Positions 1-5,307 of a DNA stretch of 5,913 nucleotides are shown in pieces (position 1 is the stretch's first letter; each line of letters begins with the position of its first letter). A program made the position numbers and the translations under genes. The notes below the pieces were generated by a model, which saw only the letters and a program-made list of their open reading frames with translations, was not told the origin of the DNA and did not search any database. This DNA comes from Nanobdellota archaeon (GTDB lineage Archaea; Nanobdellota; Nanobdellia; Woesearchaeales; GCA-2686295), in the NCBI GenBank assembly GCA_018812505.1, contig JAHJDK010000141.1, positions 1-5,913 on the forward strand, given 5' to 3'.

Positions 1-6
1 AAAACC

Positions 7-24
7 TTTTTTTTTTATTTTTTT
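7..24 (+). terminator. T-tract, possible archaeal terminator
   Basis: Ten T, one A, then seven T on the + strand. Archaeal RNA polymerase terminates at T-runs on the non-template strand, so this could end a transcript entering from left of the window. No gene is visible upstream to confirm it. The preceding AAAACC recurs before the second T-tract. Confidence 0.4.
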
Positions 25-27
25 CTT

Positions 28-147
28 GTTCAAATCAAAAATGGGCCCGGCAGATTCCAACGAGTCCAACAGGAGGGAATTTTTCAGATTGTTTGCCGAT
101 TTTGGCTCAATCTAGATATTGAATTTGGTTCTTTTCTCACTAAAACC
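28..147 (+). ncRNA. candidate structured small RNA with GC-rich island
   Basis: This non-coding stretch between two T-tracts contains a 36-base block (42-77) with 23 G or C, far above its surroundings. GC islands in AT-rich archaeal genomes often mark structured RNA. Two folds are visible. ATTCC at 54-58 pairs with GGAAT at 76-80 around a small inner TCC/GGA stem. AGATTG at 86-91 pairs with CAATCT at 108-113 around an inner GCC/GGC stem. The T8-C-T9 tract that follows would be a natural terminator. I do not recognise an RNA family. The GGGCCCGGC part resembles a reversed tRNA 3' end, but a proper T-stem does not form. Strand and ends are guesses. Confidence 0.3.
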
Positions 148-165
148 TTTTTTTTCTTTTTTTTT
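148..165 (+). terminator. second T-tract, possible terminator
   Basis: Eight T, a C, then nine T, preceded by AAAACC exactly as at the left edge. It would suit termination of the 28-147 transcript. It lies about 45 bases before the first gene start, so the promoter of that gene would have to lie in or near this tract. Confidence 0.45.
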
Positions 166-202
166 GAAAAAACGTGTGTTTAAAAAAGAACAAATTATTA
201 AC

Positions 203-210
203 GAGGTGAT
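203..210 (+). promoter_or_regulatory. strong Shine-Dalgarno site of the nuclease gene
   Basis: GAGGTGAT lies directly against the ATG at 211, leaving four bases between the GAGG core and the start. It is fully complementary to the usual archaeal 16S tail and fixes the start codon. It belongs to a longer string, TTAACGAGGTGA (198-209), that recurs before the gene at 4953 and partly at 1485. Confidence 0.85.
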
Positions 211-1419
211 ATGAGCGTGTATTCGCATTCCAGATTAAGTTGTTATGAACAATGTCCACAGAAATATAAATTACAATATATTGATAAGGTTGAAACTGAA
301 GTTGAGGAAAGTATTGAAGCATATCTTGGTAGTAGAGTCCATGAAACACTGGAGAAATTGTATCGTGATCTTGGGTATCAAAAGGTGAATACATTAGATG
401 AACTCCTTGATTTTTTTCGTAGTGAATGGAAGAAAAATTGGGATGACTCTGTTGTGATTGTTAAAGAAGAGTATGGTCCTGAAAATTATTTGAAAATGGG
501 TGAGAAATTTATTACTGATTATTACAACAAGTATAAGCCGTTTGATCAAGGTAAGACCATTGCTCTTGAAGAACGTGTTCTCATTACTCTTGATGATGCT
601 GGTGAGTACAAACTACAGGGTTTTATTGATCGGGTCATGGAATCTGAAGAAGGGTACTATGAAGTCCATGATTACAAGACAAATTCACGATTGCCACTTC
701 TAGAATATCTAGATAATGATCGTCAGCTTGCGTTGTATGCTATTGGCATCAAAGATCGATATCCTGATGTGAAAGATGTGAGGTTGGTGTGGCATTTTCT
801 TGCCTTTAACAAGGAAGTAGATTCTACTCGCACTGATGAAGAGCTTGAATCGTTAAAGAAAGGTGTTATCGAGTTAATAGAAAAGATAGAAAATGATGAG
901 AAGTTTGCTGCTAATCCGTCACTTCTTTGTGACTGGTGTGAGTTTAAACCTATTTGTAGACAGTGGTCACATCTTTACATGATAAAAGAAAAACCTGAGA
1001 ATGAATATTTGAATGATCCTGGTGTGAAACTTGTAGAACGATATGTAGAGTTAAAAGCAAAGGAGAAACAAGTAACTCTTGATATCTATGCTGAATTGGA
1101 GAAGATTGAAGAGGCATTGATTGTGTTTTCTGAGAAAGAAGGTGTGGAGACCGTTTTTGGTTCACATTATAAAATTCGTGTTAAAGATACTGAGTGTTAT
1201 TCATTTCCTTCGAAAAATAGCAGTGATAGAAAGCAATTAGTTCAAACATTAAAGGATCTAGGTAAATGGGATGAGGTTGTACAGCTTGATACAGCTGCTT
1301 TAAATAAAATAATTCAAGAGAAACAATGGGATAGTAAATCGCTTGATGTCTTAGAACAATATGTTAGACTTGAAAAATCCAAACGACTCTATTTATCTAA
1401 AATAAAGAATTCTTCTTGA
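211..1419 (+). CDS. RecB/Cas4-type PD-(D/E)XK nuclease with Fe-S cluster
   Basis: A 402-residue nuclease of the RecB/Cas4/AddB class (PDDEXK_1-like), expected to cut or resect DNA ends in repair, recombination, element maintenance or defence. In order: N-terminal YSHSRLSCYEQCPQKYK with C15, a likely first cluster ligand; GSRVHETLE with H44; GFID with D140; VHDYKTN with D154 and K156, the metal-binding D-x-K; the QLALY helix with Q172 and Y176; and C240-x2-C243-x5-C249, the rest of a predicted 4Fe-4S site. All expected catalytic and cluster residues are present, so it should be active. About 150 residues follow the last cysteine, rich in charged helix, making it longer than Cas4 and closer to phage or element RecB-like nucleases. 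No helicase or Cas1/Cas2 is adjacent, so a CRISPR role is unsupported. The start is set by GAGGTGAT just upstream. Confidence 0.9.
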   Translation: MSVYSHSRLSCYEQCPQKYKLQYIDKVETEVEESIEAYLGSRVHETLEKLYRDLGYQKVNTLDELLDFFRSEWKKNWDDSVVIVKEEYGPENYLKMGEKFITDYYNKYKPFDQGKTIALEERVLITLDDAGEYKLQGFIDRVMESEEGYYEVHDYKTNSRLPLLEYLDNDRQLALYAIGIKDRYPDVKDVRLVWHFLAFNKEVDSTRTDEELESLKKGVIELIEKIENDEKFAANPSLLCDWCEFKPICRQWSHLYMIKEKPENEYLNDPGVKLVERYVELKAKEKQVTLDIYAELEKIEEALIVFSEKEGVETVFGSHYKIRVKDTECYSFPSKNSSDRKQLVQTLKDLGKWDEVVQLDTAALNKIIQEKQWDSKSLDVLEQYVRLEKSKRLYLSKIKNSS

Positions 1420-1442
1420 TGAAAAATATCGTCGATTTTTCA
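1420..1442 (+). terminator. hairpin directly after the nuclease gene
   Basis: TGAAAAAT and ATTTTTCA form a perfect 8-base-pair stem with a 7-base loop, starting on the base after the nuclease stop codon. The stem is nearly all A-T, and no long T-run follows it, so it may be a weak terminator, an mRNA-end hairpin, or an operator for the next operon whose TATA-like box starts 11 bases later. Confidence 0.4.
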
Positions 1443-1452
1443 AAGAAGTGGA

Positions 1453-1460
1453 TTTATAAA
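1453..1460 (+). promoter_or_regulatory. TATA-like box of the central operon
   Basis: TTTATAAA lies between the nuclease gene and the next operon. Archaeal transcription usually begins about 25 bases downstream, here near 1481-1485. That would give a leader of roughly 85 bases before the first clear start at 1568, and the leader would contain the ribosome site and start-stop element at 1490-1504. Confidence 0.5.
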
Positions 1461-1489
1461 ACAATTTATGTTATACAGTTTTATTTAAC

Positions 1490-1504
1490 GAGGAATATAT
1501 GTAA
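1490..1504 (+). promoter_or_regulatory. Shine-Dalgarno plus ATG-TAA start-stop element
   Basis: GAGGA at 1490-1494 is followed after four bases by ATG (1499-1501) and at once by TAA (1502-1504). The ATG is in the same frame as the gene at 1568, 23 codons upstream, but three more TAA codons (1532-1540) also intervene. Either this is a minimal upstream ORF that captures ribosomes, or it is the relic of an older, longer N-terminus. A working start of the downstream gene is excluded by the stops. Confidence 0.4.
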
Positions 1505-1567
1505 TACATTCAATGGTCTTGGGTTAAGATTTAATAATAACGTACGGGAATATATGATGATGTAGAG

Positions 1568-2131
1568 ATGCAGCACGGAAATGAAATTGATTTAAAACAA
1601 AAAGGTCTTGAGAACTTTATTCTCCTTGTTCTGGGGATGTCAGATAGAAAACTTTCTCTTTTGCACTTGGAGAAAGAAGTATTTCTTCTATGGAATTTTC
1701 ATAAAAAAATAAAACCTTATCTCAAATTTATTAAACATTACCGAGGGCCATTTTCAAAAGAGATCCAGGAGACTGTCCTCAATCCCATGTATCTTGAAGG
1801 ACATTGGAACTATCGTTCATCAAGAGATAGAATTAGCGGTGGGTATGTACAATTGACTCCAAAGGGGAGACATGAATATAAACGGATTGTAGAAAAATTA
1901 CAAGATAATGAGGAAATGCTTCATTTATTAGCTGGAATTAAAATGGTACGGGAGCTTTACGATAAGTTATCACTCGAAGAACTTCTGTTACTGATTTATG
2001 ATACTTATCCAGATTACACTGAGAGATCAGAGGTGTGGAAGGACATTAAGAAGAAAAAGTCGCAGCTAGCGATAAGTTTGAAGAGAAAAGGCGTTGCAAG
2101 TGATGAAAGATACCTCTCCCTCATCCATTAG
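1568..2131 (+). CDS. winged-helix/Panacea- or YwgA-like protein, putative antitoxin or regulator
   Basis: A 187-residue soluble protein, first of three overlapping genes. Residues 28-110 have the look of a small helical/winged-helix domain: a K-L-H-L-E-K helix, FIKHYRGPFSKEI at 54-66, then a GGYVQLTPKGRHEY wing at 91-104. The GPFS-E segment followed by an LT..G hairpin recalls the YwgA and Panacea (DUF4065/SocA-like) proteins. Panacea domains act as antitoxins. A second helical part contains LSLEELLLLIYDTYPDYTERSE (about 134-155), and the tail is lysine-rich. The next gene encodes a PIN-domain protein whose start lies inside this one, the usual order of an antitoxin/toxin pair. The ATG at 1568 is the only good start: the frame is closed by TAA at 1538-1540, and the ribosome site is weak. 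The domain assignment is from pattern only and could be wrong. Confidence 0.75.
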   Translation: MQHGNEIDLKQKGLENFILLVLGMSDRKLSLLHLEKEVFLLWNFHKKIKPYLKFIKHYRGPFSKEIQETVLNPMYLEGHWNYRSSRDRISGGYVQLTPKGRHEYKRIVEKLQDNEEMLHLLAGIKMVRELYDKLSLEELLLLIYDTYPDYTERSEVWKDIKKKKSQLAISLKRKGVASDERYLSLIH

Positions 2132-2699
2132 ATCGCTCTCTGTTTCTTCTGATTCTAGTTTTTATATCAGTTTTGCTGATGAGTTAAAGAGAACAGATTG
2201 GTTGTTCTTCTTTCTCAAGCAATATCACTTCTATATTGGGAATAGAATAATGGAAGAGATATCTAAATCATTAAGTTCAGATTCTACGTTTCTTAAATCT
2301 GTACATTACACTGATGTTGATTATTATGAACTGGTAAAACCATATTTTGGTCGTCATCCGAAACATTTGGATGATGGAGAATATGAAGCAATTGGTATTG
2401 CTCATTATCTTTATTTGAAAGGCATATTATATTATTTGATTATTGATGAAAAGCGGATACGAAATTTTGTTGATAGGCATTTTCCGTACCTTATGAATAA
2501 AATGGTTGGCGGTGTTGGTTTTATCAGAGATTGTTGTTTGAAAGACAAACTGATTGATAAATCTCAAGCGATTGGTATGTTGACTAACGCAAAAAAGATA
2601 ATTGAGGAAGGAAAAATGGTATTTGGGATAGATAAAAATACTTATGAAGTAATAATTGCTCCAATATTGAGAAGTATTAGTGTGAGTTGTAAGAAATGA
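2103..2699 (+). CDS. PIN-domain protein, putative toxin RNase (DUF3368/VapC-like)
   Basis: A 198-residue protein with the acidic pattern of PIN ribonucleases. An aspartate starts DSSFYISFA (D17). EEI follows at about 51-53. DDGEYEAIGIA gives D91 and E93. LIIDEKRIR gives D115. Then comes GGVGFIRDCCLKDKLID, equivalent to the GT.G.L..A...GLI segment of DUF3368-like PIN proteins. The full acidic set suggests an active Mg-dependent RNase, as in VapC toxins, although some PIN proteins are not toxins. The start is inside the preceding gene (29-base overlap). TTG at 2094 and GTG at 2100 are in-frame alternatives, but ATG at 2103 is preferred. No clear Shine-Dalgarno is seen, so translation is probably coupled to the upstream gene. 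Its stop overlaps the next start as ATGA. Confidence 0.8.
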   Translation: MKDTSPSSIRSLSVSSDSSFYISFADELKRTDWLFFFLKQYHFYIGNRIMEEISKSLSSDSTFLKSVHYTDVDYYELVKPYFGRHPKHLDDGEYEAIGIAHYLYLKGILYYLIIDEKRIRNFVDRHFPYLMNKMVGGVGFIRDCCLKDKLIDKSQAIGMLTNAKKIIEEGKMVFGIDKNTYEVIIAPILRSISVSCKK

Positions 2700-4000
2700 G
2701 TGAATATGATCCTCATTTAAATGTAGAAGTCCTGACAAGGACAAAAGATACTAATTATACAATTAGAAAAATTGAGTTGGAGAAGGCTAACATCAAGCTT
2801 GAGACTCCATTTAAGATTACTGAAGGAAAAAACATAACACAAGAGATGTCAACGCTATTAAAACATAATATTTCAGAACCATTACTTGAAAGTGGTGTCT
2901 ATGTTTTACAATATAACACATGGAGTCGATTAAAATATCTCATTGAAGATGCAGATGAGGAGAAGATCCCAGGATTGGATAAGATTTTTGGCTTGAGAAA
3001 AACAATTTGGGATTCTTCTAAAACGGTTTCTTCTCTTGTGTTTTCAAGAAATCCTTTTATTCAAAATGTGTTTGGAAGTGATCAAGGTAAAAAAATAATT
3101 TCACCTTTTGATAAAGAGAGTTATTACGGGTTACTTGATTATATTCATACAGCGTCCTCAGCCATGGTTCTCTCTCCAGATATTCGCATTTATCAGAAAA
3201 ATATTGAGTTGGATAACTATCTGCGTTTTGTTGATGACAACGTAAAAGTTCTTTCAACATTTAATAATAAACCTCTTTTTGTTCCTATTCAAACTCATCT
3301 TGCACAGAAGAGTTTGAGAAAGATCTTGGAACATTATAAAAAACAAAAGTATACCAATATCTGGATTAACTTTAATGCTGGTCACATTGGTGGTACATAT
3401 TTCACTCGAGTAAGAACGTTATTAAGGATTTTAGATGAAATTATTGGGCTAAATAATGTTGTTCTTTATTATTCTCATCTGAAAAAAGAGATCAATCCTC
3501 ATATGAAAGATGAAAGAGCAGTTGCTTCTGATATTTTAACACAGTTTTTTGCAGCTGATTTTATCGGGATTAACAGAGAACCTTCACGAAGAATCGTTGA
3601 AACTCCACAGGAAAAAGAAGAGCGTATAAAAGAACTTATTATGAAAGGGGAGTTTAAATCAGTACAAGAGTATGAATCAATGCTTAATTATCACAAGGCA
3701 CGTATCTTTGATCCAAATACCTATTATTATTATAGATTGGATAAATATCCATATAAGTTACCCTTGACGAAAAAGATATTGCTAAAAAAAGATGTAAATA
3801 AAATGCTTAATAGTATTGTTCTTTTCAAAGAAGTAGAAAATACAAAACAATTTATTGAACACCAAGAAAATAAATTACTGGTACCTTACGTTAAAAAGAA
3901 AAAAGCAATTGAAGAAAATGAAGAAATATTACAAGGAATTACTACAGAAAAAGAAACTGGTAAACAAAAAGACATCTTCGAATATCTTGGTGGGCTTTAG
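2696..4000 (+). CDS. unknown 434-residue protein with C-terminal PCNA-binding (PIP) box
   Basis: I do not recognise the family. The core (about 140-300) alternates strands and helices: FVPIQTHL at 195-202, NIWINFNAG at 221-229, GHIGGTYF with two adjacent glycines, VVLYYSHL at 255-262, and ADFIGINREPSR at 287-298. This suggests an alpha/beta barrel or similar enzyme. A distant likeness to tRNA-guanine transglycosylase/DpdA barrels is possible but unproven, and no zinc-binding cysteines are present. Residues 300-335 form a charged helix, 380-422 a lysine/glutamate-rich and probably disordered tail, and the end is KQKDIFEYLGGL. Q424, I427 and Y430-L431 match the archaeal PIP-box pattern, as in the KQATLFDFL tail of Pyrococcus RFC large subunit, implying recruitment to the sliding clamp. 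It overlaps the PIN gene by four bases (ATGA), indicating translational coupling in one operon. Confidence 0.8.
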   Translation: MSEYDPHLNVEVLTRTKDTNYTIRKIELEKANIKLETPFKITEGKNITQEMSTLLKHNISEPLLESGVYVLQYNTWSRLKYLIEDADEEKIPGLDKIFGLRKTIWDSSKTVSSLVFSRNPFIQNVFGSDQGKKIISPFDKESYYGLLDYIHTASSAMVLSPDIRIYQKNIELDNYLRFVDDNVKVLSTFNNKPLFVPIQTHLAQKSLRKILEHYKKQKYTNIWINFNAGHIGGTYFTRVRTLLRILDEIIGLNNVVLYYSHLKKEINPHMKDERAVASDILTQFFAADFIGINREPSRRIVETPQEKEERIKELIMKGEFKSVQEYESMLNYHKARIFDPNTYYYYRLDKYPYKLPLTKKILLKKDVNKMLNSIVLFKEVENTKQFIEHQENKLLVPYVKKKKAIEENEEILQGITTEKETGKQKDIFEYLGGL

Positions 4001-4053
4001 ATAATCACATTTTCTAGAGAATCTAATGCAATTTAAACACTATTGCCAATTAA

Positions 4054-4173
4054 ATAGATAATCCTGAAAGGATTTATTTTGGAAAATCAATCAATGAACT
4101 AGCACATATATTTGGGAGAAAACCATCTGCAATGCGCTCAAGATTGAGAAAAAACGGTCTTATTGAAGATTAA
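4054..4173 (+). pseudogene. C-terminal remnant of a helix-turn-helix protein
   Basis: An open stretch of 39 codons ends in a TAA stop. It has no usable start codon at its 5' end and is closed upstream by TAA at 4051-4053. Its translation includes INELAHIFGRKPSAMRSRL and ends NGLIED. This matches the G-x-S-I-x-E-L-A-x-x-F-x-R-x-x-x-A-I/M-x-S-R-L pattern of the short helix-turn-helix tail found at the ends of helicases and other DNA-binding proteins. The upstream 50 bases carry stops in all frames, so the rest of the gene is gone. It sits at the codon-style break between the left and right gene blocks and is best read as debris from an insertion or deletion event. Confidence 0.6.
4060..4080 (+). 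terminator. hairpin plus T-rich tail after the central operon
   Basis: AATCCT and AGGATT form a perfect six-base-pair stem around GAA, followed by TATTTT. It lies 60 bases past the end of the operon and could act as a terminator. The stem is short and overlaps a gene remnant, so support is modest. Confidence 0.3.
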
Positions 4174-4186
4174 AACATTTTTTAAA

Positions 4187-4264
4187 ATGGATAATCTTAA
4201 TAGAATCTGTTACTGGTGCAAATTCTCGATAAATAGTGATGATGTTGTTGTTCCAAATACGTGA
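4187..4264 (+). other. tiny reading frame with a CxxC pair, doubtful
   Basis: ATG to TGA encodes 25 residues with CYWCKFSINSDDVVVP, a C-x2-C motif typical of half a zinc site. The frame differs from that of the next ORF. No convincing ribosome site precedes it. It may be the start of a decayed zinc-ribbon protein or chance; I do not claim expression. The rest of 4001-4280 holds nothing else beyond the hairpin, the helix-turn-helix remnant and a T6 run at 4178-4183. Confidence 0.2.
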
Positions 4265-4280
4265 TTGATTTCTCTTTTTA

Positions 4281-4559
4281 ATGCTTATATACCTTTTTTC
4301 CATACTTTATACTATAGAAAATGATGGTAGAAAGATAATAATTGGTTTAAATGAGACAGATACAAGATCTAAAAAGGATAAAATTTCCTGTTGCATCTTT
4401 AGAGGACAGGACCAAATAATATCTGATCTTATTAAGAAACCAATACGAGATTATATACGCATTAACAAAATTGGAAGTCAGATAGATTTGATCAATCAAC
4501 TCTCTTCATCAATATTAAATAAAGTTTTTAGACAATATGAACTCCCAAAGGAGGTTTAA
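4281..4559 (+). CDS. unknown small protein, start uncertain
   Basis: Ninety-two residues if read from ATG 4281. I do not recognise a family. The first ten residues (MLIYLFSILY) are hydrophobic and come from DNA that looks like a promoter, with no ribosome site before it. From about residue 19 on it is polar: RKIIIGLNETD, SKKDK, a CC pair, then IRDYIRINKIGSQIDLINQL and a helical tail ending LPKEV. An ATG at 4321 is well placed for a leaderless start but reads ATG ATG GTA GAA AGA TAA. One extra A in the GAAAG run would join it to the long frame as MMVEKIIIGLNETD. The last codons contain the AAAGGAGGT site of the next gene, which begins two bases after this stop, so the two are co-transcribed. 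Confidence 0.5.
   Translation: MLIYLFSILYTIENDGRKIIIGLNETDTRSKKDKISCCIFRGQDQIISDLIKKPIRDYIRINKIGSQIDLINQLSSSILNKVFRQYELPKEV
4285..4291 (+). promoter_or_regulatory. TATA-like box of the right gene block
   Basis: TTATATA is a good archaeal TATA box and would place transcription start near 4312-4317. That is downstream of the nominal ATG at 4281 and a few bases before the ATG at 4321, which would fit a leaderless message, but that ATG is out of frame with the long ORF. Confidence 0.45.
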
Positions 4560-4561
4560 AT

Positions 4562-4948
4562 ATGCCAGGTATAGAAGAACTAATTAGTAATAAAATAGAA
4601 GAACCAAATCAACCCACCACTCCAGAACATGTTGTAAATAGACTACTTGAACTATGTATGGCGACTACTGGGAGAGGATATATAAGCGATGATTACACAG
4701 AAACAATAGAATTCCCCATAAATGATTTGTGGATTACTTCTGATTCCTATTATGGGAGAACATGGATAGGTCCAGAAGGTGATGAAATAGAAATTGAAGA
4801 TGCAAAGATGCTGGTAGAATTAGCAAAAGAATTGAAAAAAAGAGTATTAACCTTTGATAACAAGATCAAAAAGATAAGAGAAAAAATTGCTAAAGAAGTT
4901 TTTGATAAACCACTTGATCACTTATTCCCTAAAGAATTAACGAGGTGA
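4562..4948 (+). CDS. unknown 128-residue acidic protein
   Basis: No family recognised. The N-terminal 20 residues are flexible (EEPNQPTTPEHV), followed by a helix VNRLLELCMAT and an acidic, probably beta-rich middle with SDDYTETIEFPINDLWITSDSYYGRTWIGPEGDEIEIED. Residues 81-113 form a lysine-rich amphipathic helix that could dimerise as a coiled coil. There is one cysteine and no signal peptide or membrane segment, so it is cytoplasmic. The start is secure: AAAGGAGGT ends six bases before the ATG. Its final codons, ACG AGG TGA, contain the Shine-Dalgarno of the following CcbP-like gene, which starts four bases later. All arginines are AGA or AGG, unlike the nuclease gene. Confidence 0.75.
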   Translation: MPGIEELISNKIEEPNQPTTPEHVVNRLLELCMATTGRGYISDDYTETIEFPINDLWITSDSYYGRTWIGPEGDEIEIEDAKMLVELAKELKKRVLTFDNKIKKIREKIAKEVFDKPLDHLFPKELTR

Positions 4949-4952
4949 AACA

Positions 4953-5297
4953 ATGACAGAATATGAGAATGTTCTAGCAGAAAAAGGCCAAGAAAAAAGA
5001 ATTGACATAGTTCTCACTGACGCTTATGATGAATATGAACAACAAATAGCATTCTGCTGTTACCTTGAGGATTATATCACATTTCCATTCAAAGCAAGAA
5101 TTCGAGATGATAAAGATTCAGAAACATTTACAGTCCTTGGGTTTACATCAGTAGCACCACATCGAGTTGTGTGCGAGATTGATTTGAAAAGTACCCTATC
5201 AAGAATGCCTTTAAGTGAAATAGAACCAATTGATAAAAATTCATCAAATCATATGGTTATTGATGATTATTTGAAATTTATAGAAGATTACTACTAG
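4953..5297 (+). CDS. CcbP-like calcium-binding protein
   Basis: A 114-residue acidic protein resembling the CcbP family (Pfam Calci_bind_CcbP), first described as a Ca2+-buffering protein in heterocyst-forming cyanobacteria. The family pattern is visible: a leading helix EYEQQIAFCCYLEDYITFPFKARI (about 27-50), an acidic turn RDDKDSETFTVLGF (51-64), a VCEI strand, then MPLSEIEPID at 85-94, and an acidic C-terminal helix IDDYLKFIEDYY. In the family, surface carboxylates bind calcium. Whether this copy binds calcium or serves as a small beta-barrel scaffold in an unrelated system is unknown. The start is set by GAGGTGA at 4942-4948, embedded in the end of the previous gene. It is the best-recognised gene of the right block. 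Confidence 0.75.
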   Translation: MTEYENVLAEKGQEKRIDIVLTDAYDEYEQQIAFCCYLEDYITFPFKARIRDDKDSETFTVLGFTSVAPHRVVCEIDLKSTLSRMPLSEIEPIDKNSSNHMVIDDYLKFIEDYY

Positions 5298-5307
5298 AAT
5301 GATAATA

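Larger units (their letters stand above)
1..155. repeat. 14-base direct repeat AAAACCTTTTTTTT, two copies
   Basis: The copies are at 1-14 and 142-155, each running on into a longer T-tract. The spacing equals the length of the GC-island segment, so the pair brackets it. They may be tandem-duplication scars, two terminators of similar RNA genes, or chance in T-rich DNA. The non-homopolymer part is only AAAACC, which limits its weight. Confidence 0.4.

Noticed and set aside
42..66. Possible tRNA 3' half on the minus strand (GGGCCCGGC...GATTCCAAC), which could mark an integration site
   Set aside because: The T-loop would be GTTGGAATC with the invariant C56 replaced, the T-stem does not pair, and no matching GGGCCCG acceptor half is found within tRNA distance. 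At most a relic.
140..394. Minus-strand open frame of 84 codons
   Set aside because: Overlaps the nuclease start and both its ribosome site and the T-tract; translation is low-complexity with poly-F/K from the T-tract.
500..703. Second + strand frame inside the nuclease gene
   Set aside because: Out-of-frame shadow over the catalytic region.
950..1165. Minus-strand open frame inside the nuclease gene
   Set aside because: Shadow of a well-supported gene with conserved motifs; no promoter or ribosome site.
1592..1627. QKGLENFI near the N-terminus of the 1568 gene as a second PIP box
   Set aside because: It fits the loose pattern but lies in a predicted N-terminal helix that continues into LLVLG, unlike an exposed terminal peptide.
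2427..2744. Minus-strand open frame across the PIN gene and the next start
   Set aside because: Antisense shadow; the + strand carries the PIN acidic motifs and coupled overlap.
3057..3260. Minus-strand open frame inside the 434-residue gene
   Set aside because: Antisense shadow without a ribosome site.
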